64,000 nucleotides of DNA, from the NCBI GenBank assembly GCA_025093985.1, contig JACAAK010000007.1:1116001-1180000 (forward strand), in the 5' to 3' direction. The translations under genes and the position numbers were made by a program. Shown here one piece after another: positions 57,404 through 64,000 of this stretch. The notes below the pieces were generated by a model. It was not told where the DNA came from. It did no database searches and saw nothing but the letters and a program-made list of their open reading frames with translations. Each line of letters begins with the position of its first letter. Within the stretch, counting starts at the first letter, position 1. The DNA is from Calvatia gigantea (lineage: Eukaryota; Basidiomycota; Agaricomycetes; Agaricales; Lycoperdaceae).

Positions 57404-60400
57404 TTAATTCTCATCTCTCAACCTCTCCTCCCTCTCCAACCAATTTTGCATCCTTGCAACGCCTGCGATCCCGAACGGCTCCAGCTTCCTCAATCTCGAC
57501 TGCTTCCAAAACACGCTCCTTAAACTCAACTCCAATAATCTCAGTGCAATAGCCAGGAGGATCATACTGGTTATAATCATTGCCTTGTTCCCCACAAGAG
57601 TCATTTGATCCACAATTGTGTCCATCTTTGCGGCGAAAGGTGACGTGATAGCGAAGAGCGAGGATGACGATGACGTGTCCAGACGAGGGTCGTATCCAGC
57701 CATAAATACTTTGGTGGCAGAGGACAGATATTTGTTCATTTTTGCCTCAACTTCGAACAGCTGGACCTTGGAGACGGGACGAACTACGGTCGAGTCAAAC
57801 GTCGCCGTGAAATCATCGAATAACAACTGCCCAGCAAGCAACCCGACACCCGCAACCCCAGGGGTTGAGTTCCCTCCAGAAAATATCGGCGGTTGCAGAG
57901 CATAGAGCAGGGATGCAGCGAACATGTTTCCGGCGTATTCAGGTGTGTTTCCAGCATATTTATTCCCGGAGGTATTGCAGGTCTGATTCTTCGCGCGTAA
58001 AAAATTGTCTGAGAGTGTAATTTGGGCACATTCCTGGAGATAAACCAGGTGTACGGCGTCAGCAGCAAAGTCAAAATTGTGATCACTCGGATCGCAGGCT
58101 AACAGCGCAGCAGTTCCATGCCAAAGCTTATTATCTTCCGTACGAGTTGGTAGTCCAGATAGGTCGAGTGTACAGCCAGCTTGTCCAGCAGTTGAGTCCC
58201 CGCATCCGACTAAAAGGATCCCTGAATGACCGTAGGCAATCCGAGTGGAATCCTGAAAAGTAACAGGTACCACTCCTTTTTATCGGTGTTAGCATTGAGG
58301 TGTTTTGGTTAGTGAGCCAGCATACGCACCTGACGTAATTGGATTCTCTGTATTCCAGTGCAATTCAAGATCATTAGCTACAGGAACCTCCCAACGACAT
58401 GCGACATTAAAATAGATTGTCCGGCTTAAGTACTTCATTGTCGCGTGTTCATGAATCACGTCCCCATTGTTATAATAAGGCCACGTGAAGAAGTAATTCG
58501 GTGGCACCGCATTTCCCCAGGTAAAACCCTCCAGTTGCTCCAGCTGTGTAACCGCAGCGGCGCGTTCCAACACGCTCGATTCTTCATTTGACATGGAACT
58601 CGCCGGAAGATTCATGAAGTATATCGCAACCGGATTCCCGTTTTGAATGGTGACATTCCTAGGTACGATCGCCGTGGTTGAAAGCGTGAAACAACCAGGA
58701 CCGGTTGCAGAAAGCACCATCAGAACGATGGACGCAGCGAAAGCATAGCGGAACATGGCGCTGACCCCCTGCTCTTTCGTAAATGCGTACTTTACACGAT
58801 CAAACAATCCAGAAGCTAGTGTGGAAACTCTGTCGGTCTGCCCAGGCTCTAAGATACGTTTTCTTTCTGCCTGAACAGCCCACTCTAGACTGAAGATGGT
58901 GAAAATTATATCACCGAGGAGTGCGATGGTAAGAGTATGCCAGATCGTGAAGGCAACAATAAATGCACCCTTCAACTCCGCGAAGAAGTCGGTTAACGGT
59001 ATGGGTGAAACCCGTGACAGATTGTATGGTCGAACGTAACCTTTAATGGCAATGGCGTAATATGCAAGTTGGAGAACCAGAAACAGAATCACCCGAGCAA
59101 AGACGTATCTTCGGGGCCAATACCAGTGCACGTCGGACTGGCGCTGGGTCGGTGGAACGTCTTCCGAGTCGTCGAGAGCGAGGGGACTATAATTGCCGAC
59201 AATGAGAGGGAGAGGTTTATTCCTAGAGGATTTCTCAGTGTCGCTTGCTCCTTGAACAGGAGTTGAACGGTGAGACAGGATCAAGAGTGCGCTTTGGAGA
59301 TTGAGAGGAAGACGGGGGTGGGATCGGCTACCGAGGAAAATAAGGAAACCGCAAAGGATAATCGAAGAAAGGAGGCCGATAGTGGCAAATATGAAGGACT
59401 TGCTGCCAACCAAGAGAATAGCTGGTCGTTCGATAGTCGCAGGTACAGTAACTGTTTGAAATCCCGTGAACTGACCTGACCCCTGGCCGACCGGTTTGAT
59501 TAGGAACGCTTTAGATGCCGAAATCATCGCACTGTTCAGATTCTTTTGAATCGTATTGAGATCAAGAATGTTTGCGGTGAAATTTTTCTGGCTAAGCCAA
59601 GCCCCGATGTTATGGCTGTTAGCGTCAAAGAATACCCTGGCGGCCATCGCGCTCACTAGGCTTGGTTTACCGGGGCTAGCAGACAGGGGGGTTAGAGCGC
59701 TGAGCAATGCGGTAGAGAATATCAGCTCTGCCGTTTCTTTTGGAAGGTTGTTTGGAGATGATGGAATTTCGGAGGTGGATCGTATGAGCAAGGTCGTCCT
59801 AGATGCTGCAACAAGGGACGTCGTTATGTTGTATTGTGGATCGCAGACCAGGAGGCTGACAGAAAGGTTGGAAGGCATAGTAACTGGAAGCCGTGGTTGG
59901 GGAGGGGGAGGGAGTTTCGTTGAAGGTATGCCTTGCAATGTGAATAAACAAGGCGTCGCTATGCTGGTGTCGTCACAGCCTGTAAAAAGGTAGGCCGAGC
60001 GGGCGTCAAAGGACCTCGTGGCATCATAGAGGGAATAAACACCTAGGAATTGTTTGGTATGAGTGAAATATTGAGTAGACCTCACATACCAACGATAATG
60101 TCGCCGGCACTTTTTGCATTCCAGACCTTCCACTGCGTCTGATTTTCTTGGACAATGAGCTCATTCCCTTCTTGCCGGATTTGGGGAGCGGTCCACGTGC
60201 AATGAAACCTGAACCTTGCGATGTCACTCGAATAAACCGTCGTTACATTCGGGTTAACGACCTCTTTTTCCTGTCTTCCAATCAACGCATTATCCGTGAT
60301 CCCCGACCCGATTTCGGTCTTCATTTCCTGCTCAATGCGCGCAAATACTTCTGCACGCTGGATGGAGGCCATGACGGGATCGCTGTGATCAGCTGGATCA

Positions 60401-60886
60401 AACGTTGTTGGGGTATATTTTGCCAATAAGATCGGTTCACTGAATGATCTTGAAGCAACAGCAGTCGTGATTGATGCTGGAGCCGTCGTCCTCAGAATCG
60501 TGATAAGGGCTAACGCACAAACGGTCGCTTTGTATGCTATACTCGTGGACCGGGTAAATACGTGGCGGATATGAAAGAAGACATTTGCGGTGAGGGTTGA
60601 AACGGTGTCGCAGCCGGACTGGAAGGGGTGCTTGATTAGGTAGAAGCTCCATTCCTCGCTAGAAACTTGCAAGAGTAGATCAACGACGAGGAGGGCGGCT
60701 ATAAATTGCCAAGCGACGAATACAACACTAAATGCACCGCGCACTTCCGGTGAGGATAGAAGTGAGTTTGATGGGTAAGGGAGTGCGAGCACACACCAGT
60801 GCCAAAGATAGGAAGATGGTTTGGAAGATTAAAAACCCAAAAATACGAAAGGAAATTGGTTGAGTGAGGAGGGCTGCTACAGCCAT
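57404..60886 (-). CDS. Membrane protein made of two tandem copies of one four-helix module
   Basis: The gene encodes about 1,130 residues and I recognise no named family. Module 1 (60886 to about 59400): ISFRIFGFLIFQTIFLSLAL, PEVRGAFSVVFVAWQFIAAL, DTVSTLTANVFFHIRHVFT, a helix VCALALITILRT, a long extracellular-looking region with YSLYDATRSFDARSAYLFTG, and a last helix FIFATIGLLSSIILCGFLIF. Module 2 (about 59110 to 57404) repeats the order: RVILFLVLQLAYYAIAIKG, AELKGAFIVAFTIWHTLTIA, DRVSTLASGLFDRVKYAFT, FAASIVLMVLSATG, then YGHSGILLVGCGDSTAGQAG and a last helix AMIITSMILLAIALRLLEL. Introns at matching places (about 60055-60090 and 58275-58325, both just before the paired YSLYDATR/VTFQDSTR blocks) support tandem duplication. 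The first ~40 codons of module 1 need a one-base shift near 60795, or an unseen small intron. Confidence 0.75.
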
Positions 60887-61714
60887 TTCCTGCAATCAAC
60901 TTGGAGGGGTTGGAGGTTCATGCGAGAGTGCTGGGGTAAGGGTCGCAAGGTATTCACATTTTGTGTGATCTTCCCGATTCCCGGAATAGACACAAAGCGC
61001 TGAAATGCCGATCGCCCAACAAGAACATGGCATCTTTGATGGTCTCGTAACATGTTGAAACACGGCCGTTCCCCGACCTGCCCAAACTGGGTTGCCAGCA
61101 ACCGCTTTACGTAAAAAAAAAAGTTGAACACCTTGAATATTTGAATATTGAATTTGCAGCCAGTTCAACTTGCTCCCAGATAAGCGGTACCACTTCAATT
61201 AAGAACCGTGCTTTGACGTACTGAGGTGGTTTGCATGGATTCATAGGTCATTGCGCGTCTTCTGTGGGTGTGTGTTGGTGTGAGTTTGAGAACTTTTTAG
61301 GACACTCTTAAACGGGAAATCGGAAGGACGGTTTTTTTTCCCAGATTTAGAAATTTGGAGTTTGGAGTTTCACGGAAACCAAATCCAGGATCCTTGCAAA
61401 ATTTTAGATTGTAGTTATGAAGAGCGCTATTCATCGACAGCCACCAAGACACCGTAATCTGATAAACGTTGCCGTTTTTCACCAACTCAACTTCAGCATC
61501 CAGTAATATAATGAGGCCGACCAAGCGAAACATGTCCAAACTAGTTGCTACAGTTACTGTATCTAAGATAAGTATTCCGAGGGATACAATCCTTGAGTAA
61601 ACCAGGCAACCATGTCGTGGATCCCTATGCAAAAAATCCCGTGGCAGCATAATACTACGCGAGGGGGGGTTAAACTGTGAGCAGAACGATGCAGTCCGCC
61701 CATAAATTCTCAAA
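60887..61714. other. Intergenic between membrane protein and AVL9 gene
   Basis: This is the promoter of the membrane-protein gene and the 3' end of the AVL9-type gene. Short ORFs only; no repeat of the families above. Confidence 0.45.
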
Positions 61715-64000
61715 TTACAGCGCAACGCCAGTGTACACCTGATCATCCTCTTCGTTTCTATTTAACTTCTTACCCTGATCCTTGCCGGAACCCTGGGTCC
61801 GTGGTTTCGAAGGTGATTGGACAGGTGTCGGAGTCACTTCCGTTTTCGTGGATTCCAGCTTTGGTCCCGGGAAAGAAGTTGCGGTCGGAGTGGCTGGCGC
61901 CGCCGTCGCGTTGGTTGTGGTTGCTGGACCGGAGGTCGTGGCAGTTGGTGTTGATATTGAAAACGGGCGGACGGTGGAGGGCGAGGGTGGAAGCGGGGTT
62001 CGCACCTGGTTGGATGGAGTATTCACAGCAGGTAAGGGTTTCTCAGCCAAAGCTGGTGAAGGAGCCGGACTCTGCGACTCAGTTGACCTTGCCCGAGCTA
62101 ACCTCGACGAAAAGAATGATCCAATCCCGGTTCCCCACGTTGACACTGATGAAGCGGCAGCCGATGCCGCATTTGTTGCGGTCGCTGGGGCATTTGTTGC
62201 AGGGACTTGTCCTACAGGAGAAGGTGAAACCGCAGATGTAGGTGATGTGAGCGACTGACAATAGCGAGAACGGCCTCAAGGCGGGTTTCGGGGTTTCTCC
62301 CAACCCCGGTGCTCCTCCCTGTGTATTGTGACCATCCAAGTCCGACCTTGAAACTTCAACAGGTGTGCTCAATCCCGAGGCGTCCGACGTGGTGGATGTA
62401 GAAGTGGATGTAGCAGATGAAGTGTTTATCTGCCTTTGCGTCCATCTTTCTCGAACTCCTTCCACAGCCTTGAAGAAATTTGTTGACCCAGTTGCCAGTG
62501 TCCGTGCAACCGCTTCTCGGGCAGGTGCGAGCTGTTGTTCCAGTTTGAGTTCCTGGATGCCTTCTTGCAAACGGAGGCCAATGTCGGCTACGACAGAGGG
62601 TTTCTCTGTACACGGGTGTCTACATGTGTTGTCAAAAATCTATATTTGGTATTCAGTTGGAAACCGTATGAAGCGTACCTTGGTTCGACAATATCAAAGA
62701 TCAATGGATCCGTAATGCGGTCCCAGACGGCATAAGCGTTAGTGCCCCTGAACTCGGATACCCATAGTGGGTTGAAGTCATCCGTATTCGATGCATCGCC
62801 TCCTAGAAAAGGGTTAAGGGGCACATCCAATTACAAGAGTGCAAGGACTGACCTGTTCCCCCTGTGATCAGTACACCACTTCCTTCACCCTTTAACACAA
62901 AGTCGTGATATTTAACAGACGCCAGCGCTGCAGAGACGTACTCCTCGAACTGCCCAAATTCAGTATCGGTCGGATGACGCTTGACTCGGGCCGCATACCT
63001 TGGTTCGCAGATAATCATCACTACCTTTAAATCTGCATCCATTTTGAGCAACCCAGTCACATAGAATATGATCTCAAACTCACTGCAGTGTCAATGGATT
63101 TCTAGGATTTGTATCATCCCAACTCGCATTCACGTCATTCACTATATCATCCATCCACTTTCTATCTGCGGCCGTCAGTCCTGCTGAACGTTCCAACTTG
63201 GGATCACGGAATTCAATCGTCCCCGTCTCAGTCTAGGCGAATTGCGGGAATTGTTAGTATAGCGACGACGGCAGTTGAATTCTTACTCACATTAACCAAC
63301 AAATCAACCTCCTTCTGCTGCGTGACAATCGAATTTGTACTCCCACAAAGCCAGCTTGGGGTATCTTTAATCATATCTAATTGTTGCAAAGGAAGGTACG
63401 GTTGGAAAAATGCATCCTGTCGTCGTACAACGCCGGGTCAGGAAACTTTGCGAAGGCGGAATGGGAAAACGCACTTTGCCGAAAACATCTAGCGGCAGTC
63501 CCATGTAAGCCATCATACTTTTATGGTCGGACGTTTTCAGTGAATTAGGTCGTGAAAGCGTTGGTGCGCGATTGGCGAGAGGCGGAGATCCACAATCTTC
63601 TAGTGTTTGGAGCAAGCCTGATGCAGATATGAGAATTCATGGAATAGAACACGGATATTGAAAGTGGTACCTGGTAATAGTGATATCAAAGAGTACTGGT
63701 ACGTGCATAATCGTTCCACTGGGTGACCGTAAAACATGATCTTTGCAAGTATTTTGTCAGCCTATGCTTTGGTGCCTAGTGGAACGGTAATCACCCGTTT
63801 TTGTAATATTAAAGCCTTAACAAGAATGAGTGTGCGATGGCGGAAGGTGTGGACAAATTCCCGTCTAACAGATGGATGATGAGTGTCATCGAAACAAGAC
63901 TGAAGAGGTAGTTATGAGGATACACACAAACTTGTTCCTATTTGACATGTGAGTTACAACGTCTGAGGAAAAGCGGGTGAGGCTTACCCATATAGAGCCC
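61715..64000 (-). CDS. AVL9: AVL9-type DENN-domain late secretory protein (5' part beyond window)
   Basis: Avl9 acts in exit from the late Golgi and polarised traffic. The window holds the downstream part only; the 5' end lies past 64000. From the right: MFYGHPVERLCTYQYSLISL, LLQTLEDCGSPPLANRAP, HKSMMAYMGLPLDVFGK, PYLPLQQLDMIKDTPSWLCG with TNSIVTQQKEVDLLVN, and TIEFRDPKLERSAGLTAADR. Then FGQFEEYVSAALASVKYHDF, WVSEFRGTNAYAVWDRITD, IFDIVEPR, IQELKLEQQLAPAREAVA and TNFFKAVEGVRERWTQRQ. A low-complexity Ser/Thr/Pro tail follows (MSTWGTGIGSFFSSRLA), ending YTGVAL at 61715. The block order agrees with animal and fungal AVL9. Introns are short; exons are continuous in sense throughout. Confidence 0.85.

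Noticed and set aside
1..64000. Biosynthetic gene cluster
   Set aside because: P450s and an SDR are present, but no PKS, NRPS, terpene cyclase, transporter or cluster regulator was found.
1..64000. CRISPR arrays, rRNA genes, prophage or prokaryotic operons
   Set aside because: No spaced direct repeats or rRNA sequence; intron structure shows nuclear fungal DNA.

Overview
The window is nuclear DNA of a filamentous basidiomycete, almost certainly an agaricomycete (mushroom-forming) fungus. Nearly every gene is cut by many short introns of about 45-65 bases with GT..AG ends. The gene families also fit: tandem-type P450s, an NACHT protein of the agaric NLR type, a DUF6593 protein, a copper radical oxidase and a DUF2235 hydrolase. 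All gene models below were spliced by eye, so outer limits are firmer than each exon edge.

Left part (1-5.6 kb): a complete ORC6 gene, a broken NACHT/NLR-like gene on the opposite strand, then a diverged partial copy of the ORC6 locus (its upstream DNA joined to the last ~95 codons). 6-15.7 kb is a compact block of minus-strand genes: cytochrome P450, DUF6593 protein, MAP kinase kinase and DUF2235 hydrolase. 18.9-21.1 kb holds the AMPK/SNF1 beta subunit. From 21.1 to 27.2 kb there is no intact gene, only a P450 relic, a short membrane-protein-like ORF and simple inverted repeats.

Middle part (27.2-42.1 kb): a short-chain dehydrogenase, a MITE-like element with terminal inverted repeats and a target-site duplication, a second P450 paralogous to the first, an N-terminal amidase (NTA1) with one apparent frameshift, a RecQ helicase, the methionine-salvage dehydratase MDE1, a 148-bp fold-back element and a secreted GH27 alpha-galactosidase.

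Right part (44-64 kb): a PAS-domain protein, the tRNA m1A methyltransferase subunit TRM61, the NER protein RAD4/XPC, two more members of the fold-back element family (one 881 bp, one 148 bp), a secreted glyoxal-oxidase-type copper radical oxidase, a long membrane protein built from two tandem copies of one module, and the 3' part of an AVL9-type DENN protein running off the window end.

The genes do not form one obvious pathway or a classical biosynthetic cluster. Housekeeping genes (replication, repair, signalling, tRNA modification, trafficking) alternate with accessory islands where P450, NACHT and repeat sequences have been duplicated and have decayed. The most noteworthy points are the ORC6 partial duplication around the NLR gene, the two-module membrane protein, and the two families of non-autonomous transposon-like elements.
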